Below, piece after piece: positions 55,701 through 64,000 of a stretch of 64,000 bases of DNA (position 1 is its first letter; the number at the start of each line of letters is the position of its first letter). The notes under the pieces are model-generated. The model was not told where the DNA came from, did no database searches, and saw only the letters and a program-made list of their open reading frames with translations. Source of the DNA: Duganella margarita (GTDB lineage: Bacteria > Pseudomonadota > Gammaproteobacteria > Burkholderiales > Burkholderiaceae_D); NCBI RefSeq assembly GCF_009857535.1, contig NZ_WWCS01000004.1, positions 1 through 64,000 on the forward strand. The letters are read 5' to 3'. A program made the translations under genes and the position numbers.

Positions 55701-56423
55701 TTGGACGACCAAGTTACGCACGACAGCACGCCCATTTTCCAGCGCATCAAGGACTACCTGCTGGCCGAAATCGCCGCCGGCACCTGGAAGGAAGGCGATG
55801 TGATCCCGTCCGAACAGGCGCTGGTCAAGCAGTTCGGCGTCTCGCGCATGACCGTCAACCGCGCCGTGCGCGAACTCACCGCCGAGCAGGTGCTGACGCG
55901 CCGCCAGGGCGCCGGCACCTACGTCGCCCAGCAAAAATACCAGGCCACGCTGCTGGAGATCAGATCCATCGCCGACGAAGTGCGCGCGCGCGGCCACGCC
56001 CACCGCAGCAGCCTGCAGCAGCTGGAGCGGGTGCGCGCCAGCGACCTGATGGCCAAGCAGTTCGAGCTGCCGCCCGGCCACCCGCTGTTCCATTCGGTAA
56101 TCGTGCACTTTGAAAACGGCGTGCCGATCCAGGTCGAGGACCGCTGGGTCAACCCGCAGTGCGCGCCGGATTACATGGAGCAGGACTTTGCCCACCTCAC
56201 GCCCAACGAATACCTGATGCAGGCCGCGCCGCTGCAAGGCGCCACCTACAGCATTGAGGCGCTGGCGGCGCCGCGCGACATCGCCGACATGCTGGCCATC
56301 GACACCCGCCAACCGTGCCTGGTGCTGCGCCGCCAGACCCGCTCCGGCGGCCTGACCGCCTCGCTGGTGACCATGTGGCACCCCGGCCACCGCTACCAGT
56401 TCGCCGGCAGCTTCAACCAGTAG
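55701..56423 (+). CDS. hutC: Histidine utilisation repressor HutC
   Basis: 240 residues of the GntR/HutC family. N-terminal winged helix with PSEQALVKQFGVSRMTVNRAVRELTAEQVLTRRQGAGTYVA, then a UTRA ligand domain (VVHFENGVPIQVEDRWVN equivalent at ~135). The start is TTG at 55701, supported by AGGAGA 7 bp upstream and no nearer ATG. Binds urocanate and releases its operators. It lies about 5.8 kb from the hut operon, separated by the amidohydrolase, msbA and the ada pair, and on the opposite strand. Confidence 0.93.
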   Translation: MDDQVTHDSTPIFQRIKDYLLAEIAAGTWKEGDVIPSEQALVKQFGVSRMTVNRAVRELTAEQVLTRRQGAGTYVAQQKYQATLLEIRSIADEVRARGHAHRSSLQQLERVRASDLMAKQFELPPGHPLFHSVIVHFENGVPIQVEDRWVNPQCAPDYMEQDFAHLTPNEYLMQAAPLQGATYSIEALAAPRDIADMLAIDTRQPCLVLRRQTRSGGLTASLVTMWHPGHRYQFAGSFNQ

Positions 56424-56601
56424 AAGCCGTGGCTAGCAAGCCGCAATCCGCCGACCGCGCCGCTTTCTCACCGATTGTCACGAAAATTAGCTGAAATTGT
56501 TAAATTTGGCGCGATTTTGTGCGTGATGAGGAAGCAATCGTCCACTGGCCACGCCGATATCTACGACAAAGCCTTCAATGCTATAGTTTCCTCGGTACAG
56601 C

Positions 56602-59600
56602 ATGCTCCAGTCCACCGAAGGGGATCACTTGTTTTTCAGCCGTCCGCGCTTGCGCCAGTCCCGCTGGCAACGTCTGTCGCACAGGGTGGCGACATGCGTG
56701 TTCGCCTCCCTGACGTTCGCCCTGATACTGCTGCCGGCGGCGGCGGCCGAAAAAGTCACCATCCAGCTCAAATGGCTGCACCAGTTCCAGTTCGCCGGCT
56801 ATTACGCCGCCCAGGACCAGGGCTACTACCGCGACGCCGGCCTCGATGTCACGCTGCTGGAAGCCCGCCCCGGCGCCGATCCTTTGCAGACGGTGATGCA
56901 GGGCCAGGCCCAGTACGGCGTCGGCAACACCACACTGCTGCTGGCGCGCGGCCTCGGCCAGCCGGTGGTGGTGCTGGCGTCGGTGTTCCAGCATTCCGGC
57001 GCCACCCTGCTGCGGCGGATGGAAGCCGACGGCAAGCCGCGCGCCTGGCCCGGCACCCGCCTGATGCTGGCGCCGAACAATGAAGAGCTGACCGTCTTTC
57101 TGAAAAAATCCGGCGTGCGCATGGAGTCGCTGCTGCAGATCCCGCACAGCTACAACTTCGACGACCTGGCCGAGGGCCGGGTGGACGCCATGTCGGTCTA
57201 CCAGACTGAAGCCCCGTATGTGCTGAACCGCCTCAACCTGCGCTACGAGCTGCTGTCGCCGCGCAGCGTGGGGCTGGATTTCTACGGCGACGTGCTGTAC
57301 ACCACCGAGAGCGAATTGCGCGAGCATCCGGCGCGCGCGCAGGCGCTGCGCGCGGCGACGCTGCGCGGCTGGGTCTACGCCATGCGCCATCCCGGCGAGA
57401 TCGCCGACCTGATACGCGCCCGCTACCCGGAGCGCCACAGCCGCGAACACCTGATGGCTGAAGCGCAGGGCGTGGCCCAGTTGCTGGAGCAGCCGCTGAT
57501 CGAACTCGGGTACAGCAACCCGGAACGCTGGCGCGCGCTGGCCCAGGCCTACGTCGCGCAAGGCATGTTGCCGGCCAATTTCAAGCTCGACGGCTTCCTG
57601 TACCAGCCGCCGGACGCCAATCCGTTGCTGCGCTATGGCGCCGCCTTGATCGGCGCGCTGCTGCTGCTCACCTCCTTCGGCTTCGCCTGGCGCCTGCGCG
57701 TGCAAGCCCGGGCGCTGCGCAGCGCGCGCGCGCAACTGGGCAACGCCGAACGCCTGGCCAGCCTGGCGCTGGAAGGGTCGGGCGAAGGCAGCTGGGAGTG
57801 GCGGCTCGACAGCGGCACGCTGGCGCTGTCGCCGCGCTACTGCCAGCTGCTGGGCTACAGTGCGGAGGAATTCCACCCGACGCTGGAAGAATGGCTGACG
57901 TATGTGCACCCGGACGACCGCCCGCGCATCGAGCGCGGCGTCCAGCTGCATCTGGCCAGCACCGGCGACGCCACCGGCCAGATCCGCAGCGAACACCGGC
58001 TGCGCACCAAAAGCGGCGACTGGAAGTGGGTGCTGGCGCGCGGCATGATCCTGCAGCGCGACGCCAGCGGCCTGCCGCTGCGCGCGGCCGGCACCATGGC
58101 CGATATCGGCGAGCGCGCGCTGGCCGAGGAACAGCGCATGTGGGCGGTGATCGACGCCACGCCCGGCGCGTTGCTGGTGGCCGACCGCAGCGGCAAGGTG
58201 CGCCACGCCAATCCGGCCTGCGCGCACAGCTTCGGCTACGAGGGCGACCTGGCCGGCCGCTCGCTCGAACAGCTGGCGCCGGAAGCCATGCGCAGCAATG
58301 GCCGCGTGCGCGAGCTGTTCGTGCGCGCCAACCTGCCGGGCCGCGTGCTGTGCGCCACGCGCGCCGACGGCAGCAGCTTCCCGGCCATGGTGCATCTGAC
58401 GCCGGTGACGCTGGCCGGCCAGCCGCTGGTGATCGTGGCGCTGCGCGACATGACCCAGCGCCAGCGCGCCGAGGAAGCGCTGCAGGCCAGCTCCGAACGC
58501 TATCGCCAGATCGTGCAGACCGCCGCCGAAGGCATCTGGATGACCAACGCCGACGACCGCACCACCTTCGTCAATCCGACGCTGGCGCAGATGCTGGACT
58601 ACGATATCGAGCAGATCATGGGCCGCGCCATGACCGACTTCATGGACGACAGCGGCCGCGCGCTGCTCAAGCAGCACCTGCAGCGGCGCCTGTCCGGCCA
58701 GGCCAGCCAGGGCGACGTCTGCTTCCAGCGGCGCGACGGCAGCATCGTCTGGTGCCTGCTGTCGACCACCGTGATGAACGCCGAGTCGGGACCCGGCGCC
58801 GGCCACTACGCCGGCATGCTGGCAATGCTGACCGACATCACCGCGCGCCGCCAGGCCGAAGACGCGCTGCACGATTCCAGCCAGCGGCTGGCGTCGATCT
58901 TCAACGCCGTCACCAATGGTCTGGCGATGATCGACGCCGGCGGCGCCATCATCGAACGCAACGCCGCTGCCGCGCGCCTGCTGGCGCACACGGCGGAACT
59001 GAGTCCGGGCGGCCTGTGGGCCGGCGTGCGCGAGGACGGCACGCCGTTCGACGCCAGCAGCCATCCGGTGCAACTGGCGCTGGCGCTCGGCATGCCGGTG
59101 CGCGACGTGGTGATGGGCCTGACGCAGCCGGACGGCAGCCGTTGCTGGCTGTCGGTCAACGTCGAGCCGATTCCGGACGACAGCGGCGCGGTACACCTGG
59201 TGGTGGCCAGCCTGACCGAGATCACCGACCGCAAACGCGGCGAGGACGCGCTGCGCGAGCTCAATGAACACCTGGAGGAACGGGTGGCGATGCGCACCCG
59301 CGAGCTGGATCAGGCGCGCATGGTGGCCGAGGAAGCCAGCCAGACCAAGGGCCAGTTCCTGGCCAATATGAGCCACGAGATCCGCACGCCGATGAACGGC
59401 GTGATCGGCATGGCCTACCTGGCGCTGAAGACCGAACTCGATCCGCGCCAGCGCGACTATCTGGAAAAGATCCGCTTCGCCGGCGAGCACCTGCTGGGCA
59501 TCATCGACGACATCCTCGACATCTCCAAGATCGAAGCCGGCAAGCTGGAAATCGAGCAGGTCGACTTCGCGCTCGACCATGTCATACAAACGCTCAACAC

Positions 59601-60933
59601 GGTGGTGGCGCCGAAGGCCGCCAGCCGCGAACTGGAACTGGTGTACGACCTCGATCCCACCTTGCCCCGGGTGCTGCGCGGCGACCCGCTGCGCCTGGGC
59701 CAGGTGCTGATCAACTACGCCAACAACGCCATCAAGTTCAGTGAAAAAGGCCGCATCGAGGTGCGCGTGCGGCAGGTGGTGGGCGACGTCCACGGCTGCC
59801 TGCTGCGCTTTGAAGTGAGCGACTGCGGCATCGGCCTGTCGGAAGCGGAAATCGGCAAGCTGTTCCAGTCGTTCCAGCAGGCCGACACCTCCACCACCCG
59901 CGAATACGGCGGCACCGGCCTCGGTCTGTCGATCTGCAAGCAGCTGGCGCAGCTGATGGGCGGCGAAGTGGGCGTGCACAGCCGCCCCGGCCAGGGCAGC
60001 ACGTTCTGGTTCACCGCGCGCCTCGGCATCTCCAGCGCCGCGCTGCCGCAGCTGATCGACCGCGTCCAGGACGCCGCCGCCGAACTGCTGGCGTCGTCGC
60101 GCAGCGCGGCGGTGATGGCGGCGCTGAAGAACGCCCGCATCCTGCTGGTGGAGGACAACACCTTCAACCAGCAGATCGCGCTGGAGATGCTGGAGGAGGT
60201 CGGCTCCTCGGTATGCCTGGCCGCCAACGGCATGGAGGCGCTGGAACTGCTGCGCCAGGCCGCCTTCGACTGCGTGCTGATGGATGTGCAGATGCCGCTG
60301 ATGGACGGCCTGGAAGCGACCCGCCGCATCCGCGCCGACCCGCGCCTGGCCGAGCTGCGGGTGCTGGCCATGACCGCCACCGCCACCAGCGAGGACCGGG
60401 TGCGCTGCATCGAGGCCGGCATGGACGATTTCATCTCCAAGCCGATCCAGCCGGCGCTGATGTACCAGACCATCGCCAACTGGCTGCCGGAGCGCGCCGG
60501 CGACACGCTGCGCGAGACGCCGCCGGCGCGGCCGCAACGGCCGGCCTTCACCACCACGCTGGGCGGCGACCCGGCGGTGATCGACCTGTCGATCCTGGCC
60601 AAGCTGCTGGGTTACCATCCGCACAAGGTGCGCAAGTTCGCCTTCAAGTTCCTGCACAACACCCAGGACGGCCTGACCCGGATGGAGGCGGCGCTGCGGC
60701 GCGGCGACCTGGGCGCGCTGCGCGACCTCGGCCACAAGCTGAAATCGCCGGCCCGCACCGTCGGCGCGCTCGGCATGGGCGAACTGCTGCTGCAGCTGGA
60801 ACAGCTGCCGGCCGACCGCAGCGACGCCGACAACCAGCAGCAGGCCCAGGCGCTTCTGCAAAAACTGTGGCCGCTGCTGGAACAGATCACTGAACAGATC
60901 ATGAACAACACCACCTTCGCCGACGATAATTGA
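56602..60933 (+). CDS. Hybrid histidine kinase with periplasmic THI5/NMT1-like sensor
   Basis: 1443 residues. N-terminal signal-anchor, then an NMT1/THI5-like solute-binding domain ([20 protein letters not shown] to ~330), a membrane helix at ~350, three to four PAS units (WSWEWR-type and [18 protein letters not shown]), a coiled coil, a HisKA domain ([11 protein letters not shown], His925), an ATPase domain (GGTGLGLSI), a receiver ([11 protein letters not shown], Asp1228) and an HPt domain (LGHKLKSPA, His1378). All phosphorelay residues are present. It likely senses a pyrimidine- or nitrate-like solute outside the inner membrane. The ATG has no ribosome site; a TTG at 56629 behind AAGGGG is an alternative start. 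Confidence 0.9.
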   Translation: MLQSTEGDHLFFSRPRLRQSRWQRLSHRVATCVFASLTFALILLPAAAAEKVTIQLKWLHQFQFAGYYAAQDQGYYRDAGLDVTLLEARPGADPLQTVMQGQAQYGVGNTTLLLARGLGQPVVVLASVFQHSGATLLRRMEADGKPRAWPGTRLMLAPNNEELTVFLKKSGVRMESLLQIPHSYNFDDLAEGRVDAMSVYQTEAPYVLNRLNLRYELLSPRSVGLDFYGDVLYTTESELREHPARAQALRAATLRGWVYAMRHPGEIADLIRARYPERHSREHLMAEAQGVAQLLEQPLIELGYSNPERWRALAQAYVAQGMLPANFKLDGFLYQPPDANPLLRYGAALIGALLLLTSFGFAWRLRVQARALRSARAQLGNAERLASLALEGSGEGSWEWRLDSGTLALSPRYCQLLGYSAEEFHPTLEEWLTYVHPDDRPRIERGVQLHLASTGDATGQIRSEHRLRTKSGDWKWVLARGMILQRDASGLPLRAAGTMADIGERALAEEQRMWAVIDATPGALLVADRSGKVRHANPACAHSFGYEGDLAGRSLEQLAPEAMRSNGRVRELFVRANLPGRVLCATRADGSSFPAMVHLTPVTLAGQPLVIVALRDMTQRQRAEEALQASSERYRQIVQTAAEGIWMTNADDRTTFVNPTLAQMLDYDIEQIMGRAMTDFMDDSGRALLKQHLQRRLSGQASQGDVCFQRRDGSIVWCLLSTTVMNAESGPGAGHYAGMLAMLTDITARRQAEDALHDSSQRLASIFNAVTNGLAMIDAGGAIIERNAAAARLLAHTAELSPGGLWAGVREDGTPFDASSHPVQLALALGMPVRDVVMGLTQPDGSRCWLSVNVEPIPDDSGAVHLVVASLTEITDRKRGEDALRELNEHLEERVAMRTRELDQARMVAEEASQTKGQFLANMSHEIRTPMNGVIGMAYLALKTELDPRQRDYLEKIRFAGEHLLGIIDDILDISKIEAGKLEIEQVDFALDHVIQTLNTVVAPKAASRELELVYDLDPTLPRVLRGDPLRLGQVLINYANNAIKFSEKGRIEVRVRQVVGDVHGCLLRFEVSDCGIGLSEAEIGKLFQSFQQADTSTTREYGGTGLGLSICKQLAQLMGGEVGVHSRPGQGSTFWFTARLGISSAALPQLIDRVQDAAAELLASSRSAAVMAALKNARILLVEDNTFNQQIALEMLEEVGSSVCLAANGMEALELLRQAAFDCVLMDVQMPLMDGLEATRRIRADPRLAELRVLAMTATATSEDRVRCIEAGMDDFISKPIQPALMYQTIANWLPERAGDTLRETPPARPQRPAFTTTLGGDPAVIDLSILAKLLGYHPHKVRKFAFKFLHNTQDGLTRMEAALRRGDLGALRDLGHKLKSPARTVGALGMGELLLQLEQLPADRSDADNQQQAQALLQKLWPLLEQITEQIMNNTTFADDN

Positions 60934-61134
60934 ACAGAATGTGGCGGGTTTTGACAAACCACCGCACATTTCTGAAAAATGGGTTATTATTTACGCCATC
61001 CCTGCCTGCCGACCTTGTTGCTATCCCCTCCGAGACATTGAAATCGCGCGAATGGCACCCATGTGCTGCCTATGGCAGCGTTTGAGGCCCGTCCCCAGGC
61101 GTTATTACTTACATCTACCTCGATTGAGGAAACT

Positions 61135-61461
61135 ATGAGCGAAAATATCAAACACATTACCGATGCCTCCTTTGAAGCCGACGTGCTGAAGTCCGACCGT
61201 CCTGTGCTGGTCGACTTCTGGGCTGAATGGTGCGGTCCATGCAAGAGCATCGCCCCGATCCTGGAAGAAGTGGCCAAGGAATACGAAGGCAAGATCCAGA
61301 TCACCAAGATGGACGTCGATTCGAACCAGCAGATCCCGAGCAAGTTCGGCGTGCGCGGCATCCCGACCCTGATCCTGTTCAAGAACGGCGTCGCCGCTGC
61401 GCAAAAAGTTGGCGCAATGGCAAAAGGTCAGCTGACCTCTTTCATCGACAGCAATATCTAA
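61135..61461 (+). CDS. trxA: Thioredoxin TrxA
   Basis: 108 residues with the active site AEWCGPCK (Cys33, Cys36) and the cis-Pro loop [11 protein letters not shown]. Cytoplasmic protein disulfide reductase. The ATG at 61135 follows GAGGAAACT. It precedes rho, an order conserved in Burkholderiales. A TTGACA lies at 60950-60955 upstream but without a matching -10, so the promoter is not settled. The 201 bp before it also hold a loose hairpin (60938-60970) past the kinase stop. Confidence 0.96.
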   Translation: MSENIKHITDASFEADVLKSDRPVLVDFWAEWCGPCKSIAPILEEVAKEYEGKIQITKMDVDSNQQIPSKFGVRGIPTLILFKNGVAAAQKVGAMAKGQLTSFIDSNI

Positions 61462-61491
61462 GTAATATAGTAAGATGTCGTTACGTTGTAC

Positions 61492-61520
61492 CAGCGGCGC
61501 CGCGCCCGCGGCCGCCGCTG
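61492..61520 (+). promoter_or_regulatory. GC-rich hairpin in the trxA-rho spacer
   Basis: CAGCGGCG (61492-61499) pairs with CGCCGCTG (61513-61520). There is no T-run, so it is not an intrinsic terminator; it could protect the trxA message end or take part in rho leader control, which is known in other bacteria. Confidence 0.5.
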
Positions 61521-61588
61521 AATAATACGAGACACCCACGTAGTCCCCTCCCCTACCTTTACTTTCCCGTCACGGGATACTCAACAAT

Positions 61589-62851
61589 ATGCATCTATCT
61601 GAATTGAAGGCCTTACACGTTTCGGCGTTGTTGGAAATGGCCATCGGACTGGATATCGACAATGCGGCGCGTCTGCGCAAGCAAGAGTTGATGTTCGCCA
61701 TCCTGAAAAAACGCGCCAAATCGGGCGAGCAGATCTTCGGCGACGGCGCCCTGGAAGTGCTGCCGGACGGCTTCGGCTTCCTGCGCTCGCCGGACGCCAG
61801 CTACATGGCGTCCACCGACGACATCTACATCTCGCCATCGCAGATCCGCCGCTTCAACCTGCACACCGGCGACTCGATCGAGGGCGAAGTGCGCACCCCG
61901 AAAGACGGCGAGCGCTATTTCGCGCTGGTCAAGGTCGACAAGGTCAACGGCGAATCGCCGGAAGCGTCGAAACACCGCATATTGTTTGAGAACCTGACGC
62001 CGCTGCACCCGAACGAACCGCTGCGCCTGGAACGGGACATCAACGGCACCGAAAACATCACCGGCCGCATCATCGACCTGATCGCGCCGATCGGCAAAGG
62101 CCAGCGCGGCCTGCTGGTGGCGTCGCCGAAGTCCGGTAAATCGGTCATGCTGCAGCACATCGCCCACGCGATCACCTCGAACCACCCGGACGTCACGCTG
62201 ATCGTGCTGCTGATCGACGAACGCCCGGAGGAAGTGACCGAGATGCAGCGTTCGGTGCGCGGCGAAGTGGTCGCCTCGACCTTCGACGAACCGGCCACCC
62301 GCCACGTGCAGGTCGCCGAGATGGTGCTGGAAAAAGCCAAGCGCCTGGTCGAAATGAAAAAAGACGTGGTCATCCTGCTGGACTCGATCACCCGCCTGGC
62401 GCGCGCCTACAACACCGTGATCCCGGCCTCCGGCAAGGTGCTCACCGGTGGTGTCGACGCCAACGCGCTGCAACGTCCGAAACGCTTCTTCGGCGCCGCC
62501 CGCAACATCGAGGAAGGCGGTTCGCTGACCATCATCGCCACCGCGCTGATCGAAACCGGTTCGCGCATGGATGACGTGATCTACGAAGAATTCAAGGGTA
62601 CCGGCAATATGGAGGTGCACCTGGAGCGCCGCCTGGCCGAGAAGCGCGTCTACCCGTCGATCAACCTGAACAAATCGGGCACCCGCCGCGAAGAGCTGCT
62701 GATCAAGCCGGACCAGCTGCAGAAGATCTGGATCCTGCGCAAGCTGCTGTACTCGATGGACGAGATCGAAGCGATGGAGTTCATCCTCGACAAGATGCGC
62801 GCCACGAAGAACAACACCGAGTTCTTCGACATGATGCGCCGCGGCGGCTAA
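61589..62851 (+). CDS. rho: Transcription termination factor Rho
   Basis: 420 residues, standard length. N-terminal helical and cold-shock-like RNA-binding parts ([32 protein letters not shown]), Walker A ASPKSGKS (~180), Walker [18 protein letters not shown]-loop [26 protein letters not shown] and the secondary RNA-binding R-loop region. Hexameric ATP-driven RNA translocase that ends transcription. Lies 127 bp after trxA. Confidence 0.97.
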   Translation: MHLSELKALHVSALLEMAIGLDIDNAARLRKQELMFAILKKRAKSGEQIFGDGALEVLPDGFGFLRSPDASYMASTDDIYISPSQIRRFNLHTGDSIEGEVRTPKDGERYFALVKVDKVNGESPEASKHRILFENLTPLHPNEPLRLERDINGTENITGRIIDLIAPIGKGQRGLLVASPKSGKSVMLQHIAHAITSNHPDVTLIVLLIDERPEEVTEMQRSVRGEVVASTFDEPATRHVQVAEMVLEKAKRLVEMKKDVVILLDSITRLARAYNTVIPASGKVLTGGVDANALQRPKRFFGAARNIEEGGSLTIIATALIETGSRMDDVIYEEFKGTGNMEVHLERRLAEKRVYPSINLNKSGTRREELLIKPDQLQKIWILRKLLYSMDEIEAMEFILDKMRATKNNTEFFDMMRRGG

Positions 62852-62863
62852 ACCCCGCCCGTC

Positions 62864-62935
62864 GTACCGGCGCAGGCCGGTACCCATACAGTCCTGGCCA
62901 AGCGGCGCAGCATGGATTCCGGCTTGCGCCGGAAT
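62864..62935. repeat. Pair of REP-like hairpins
   Basis: Two 20-bp palindromes with a GC-rich core: GTACCGGCGCAGGCCGGTAC (62864-62883) and ATTCCGGCTTGCGCCGGAAT (62916-62935), both followed or preceded by CCCAT/CATGG-like bases. Each looks like a member of the dispersed intergenic repeats common in high-GC proteobacteria (GGAATCC-type). They occupy the gap after rho. Confidence 0.6.
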
Positions 62936-62943
62936 GACGATAA

Positions 62944-62971
62944 CAAACAGGCAACCTCGGTTGCCTGTTTG
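62944..62971 (+). terminator. Terminator hairpin after rho
   Basis: CAAACAGGCAAC and GTTGCCTGTTTG are perfect 12-bp arms around CTCG; a short T-rich tail follows (CGTTT). It is the best candidate for the end of the trxA-rho transcript. Confidence 0.75.
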
Positions 62972-62989
62972 CGTTTACACCGGTATAAT
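62961..62989 (+). promoter_or_regulatory. rpmE2 promoter
   Basis: -35 TTGCCT (62961-62966), exactly 17 bp, -10 TATAAT (62984-62989). The -35 box lies in the right arm of the rho terminator hairpin. About 100 bases of leader precede the rpmE2 ATG. Confidence 0.78.
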
Positions 62990-63094
62990 CGCCGATCGCA
63001 TTATTTTTTAACCTGGCAAGTGAGCGGCAATCGGGTCACGAAGTGGTATCGACCGACGAAGTGCTGTTTGGCTACCTAACTATTGAGGCTCCCA

Positions 63095-63364
63095 ATGAAA
63101 GCAGAAGGTCACCCAGAATACCGCGAAGTCGTTTTCCACGATCTGTCGTGCGACTTCAAATTCGTCACCCGTTCGACCATCAGCACCCGTGAAAAAACCG
63201 AATTCAACGGTAAAGAATACCCACTGGTGAAGATCGAGGTATCGGCCGAATCGCACCCGTTCTACACCGGTAAGCACAAAATCGTCGACACCGCTGGCCG
63301 CGTTGAGAAATTCCGCCAGAAGTTCGGTTCGGTCGGTTCGAAAACCGCTGTCGCAGCTGGTTAA
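63095..63364 (+). CDS. rpmE2: Ribosomal protein bL31 type B (no zinc-binding cysteines)
   Basis: 89 residues: [40 protein letters not shown] and [14 protein letters not shown] [26 protein letters not shown]. The single cysteine shows it is the zinc-free (C-minus) type B form. Large ribosomal subunit protein. The ATG at 63095 is the family start; a frame extension upstream begins only with a non-ATG codon. Confidence 0.94.
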   Translation: MKAEGHPEYREVVFHDLSCDFKFVTRSTISTREKTEFNGKEYPLVKIEVSAESHPFYTGKHKIVDTAGRVEKFRQKFGSVGSKTAVAAG

Positions 63365-63392
63365 TCGCAGCCGGCATTCTTGCCGCTTCGAT

Positions 63393-63421
63393 AAAAAAAG
63401 CAGCCTCGGGCTGCTTTTTTT
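63393..63421 (+). terminator. Rho-independent terminator of rpmE2
   Basis: AAAAAAGCAGCC and GGCTGCTTTTTT flank the loop, ending in a seven-T run. The A-run on the other side makes it usable in both directions. Confidence 0.93.
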
Positions 63422-63469
63422 GTTTATTGCCCTCATACTCCGGTTCTACTCTTAAAAACACACTGATCG

Positions 63470-64000
63470 ATGAAGCCAGTTCGTCTTCCCGCTGCCGCTA
63501 CTTTGGCCTTGCCGCGCTGGGCGCTGTTCGCCCTGGGCCTGTTGTACATCCTGCCTGGCCTGATCGGCCGCGACCCCTGGAAGAACGACGACGCCGCCAG
63601 TTTCGGCATCATGTGGACCATGGTGCACGGCAGCTGGCAGGACTGGCTGTGGCCGAATATCGCCGGCCTGTCGTGGCCGGATGAAGGCCCGCTGGCGTTC
63701 TGGCTCGGCGCGCTGGGCATGAAGCTGTTCGGCTGGCTGCTGGGCGACGTGCTGGCCGCGCGCGTGGGCACCATCGGCGCCTTCCTGGTCGGCGTGCTGT
63801 CGCTGTGGTACGCCACCTTCCACCTCGGCCGGCGCCAGGATGCGCAGCCGCTGCGGCTGGCCTTCGGCGGCCAGCCCGAGCCGGACGACTTCGGCCGCAC
63901 GCTGGCCGACGCCGCCGTGCTGATCTACCTCGGCTGCCTCGGCCTGCTGCTGCACAGCCACGAAACCACGCCGGAAGCGCTGCAGGTGGCGCTGACCGCG
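63470..64000 (+). CDS. ArnT/PMT-like membrane glycosyltransferase (3' end outside window)
   Basis: 177 visible residues from ATG at 63470. After a hydrophobic start (LPRWALFALGLLYILPGLIG) comes the acidic DPWKNDDAASFGIMWTM loop, which resembles the first outer loop of ArnT/PMT (GT83/GT39) transferases where an Asp/Glu pair binds metal and lipid sugar. Then LSWPDEGPLAFWLGALGMKLFG and further helices follow. It would move a sugar from an undecaprenyl carrier to an envelope acceptor such as lipid A. Gene is cut by the window end. Confidence 0.78.
   Translation, partial: MKPVRLPAAATLALPRWALFALGLLYILPGLIGRDPWKNDDAASFGIMWTMVHGSWQDWLWPNIAGLSWPDEGPLAFWLGALGMKLFGWLLGDVLAARVGTIGAFLVGVLSLWYATFHLGRRQDAQPLRLAFGGQPEPDDFGRTLADAAVLIYLGCLGLLLHSHETTPEALQVALTA

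Noticed and set aside
56581..60969. A 1462-residue open frame antisense to the hybrid kinase
   Set aside because: It mirrors the kinase gene, is full of Gln/His/Arg/Ala runs typical of antisense frames in GC-rich DNA, and shows no domain. The sense frame has all kinase motifs.
60938..60970. Hairpin after the kinase as a terminator
   Set aside because: AATGTG/CACATT arms are present but the stem has mismatches and bulges and no T-run follows, so I did not list it as a terminator.

Overview
The window looks like a chromosomal segment of a high-GC betaproteobacterium of the Oxalobacteraceae (Massilia/Duganella/Janthinobacterium type). The basis is the trxA-rho-rpmE2 order, the histidine-utilisation (hut) operon with HutF and HutG, the DUF2863-type protein, the ada/oxygenase pair, and codon use strongly biased to G/C in third positions. 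The genus is inferred from gene content and codon style only.

Layout. 1-16640 is host backbone: carboxymuconolactone decarboxylase (partial), class III aminotransferase, FAH-family hydrolase, prolyl 4-hydroxylase, MFS transporter, KamA-type radical SAM enzyme, a cache protein with a chemoreceptor, 3-methyladenine DNA glycosylase, HDOD protein, DUF2863 protein, two lipoproteins and a HigBA-like toxin-antitoxin pair. The backbone then runs into the C-terminal part of a broken DNA-deoxyinosine glycosylase gene. 16641-35887 is a 19.2-kb integrative element of clearly lower GC. From 35886 the backbone resumes with the N-terminal part of the same broken gene, then an Mpo1-like protein, a DMT transporter, an acetyltransferase, an osmoprotectant ABC permease fusion, a zinc metalloprotease, hutUHGFDI, an amidohydrolase, msbA, an oxygenase/ada pair, hutC, a 1443-residue hybrid histidine kinase, trxA, rho, rpmE2 and the start of a membrane glycosyltransferase.

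The element can be delimited to the base. A large serine recombinase gene lies at its right end. The two ends carry 24-bp arms that are inverted copies with one mismatch, next to a shared TT (AA on the coding strand). Removing the element at this dinucleotide restores an open glycosylase gene reading HPRNLLWPI across the joint and gives a 50-bp dyad attP. The element also carries its own divergent DNA-deoxyinosine glycosylase. That gene's start overlaps the recombinase stop, so it looks like a replacement for the gene the element destroys.

Cargo of the element: a Hachiman (HamA/HamB) anti-phage pair; a DUF3800 protein; a catalytic-domain-only tyrosine recombinase; a divergent P-loop/helicase-like protein; a protein with polymerase-palm-like motifs; a ribbon-helix-helix/FtsK-gamma fusion; an XRE regulator; a small acidic-tailed protein; and an unrecognised overlapping two-gene unit whose second member has a PD-(D/E)xK nuclease core. 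The last is the best candidate for an undescribed (probably defence) system. There is also a DUF4214/GH12-like lipoprotein with two membrane proteins. Two genes of the element share a ~90-bp leader containing an identical 32-bp block with a dyad, which suggests a common regulator.

Metabolic theme of the right part: histidine degradation through HutH, HutU, HutI, HutF and HutG, repressed by HutC. A sigma70-type promoter in front of hutU has a palindrome filling its 17-bp spacer, and hutC carries a similar site in its own promoter.
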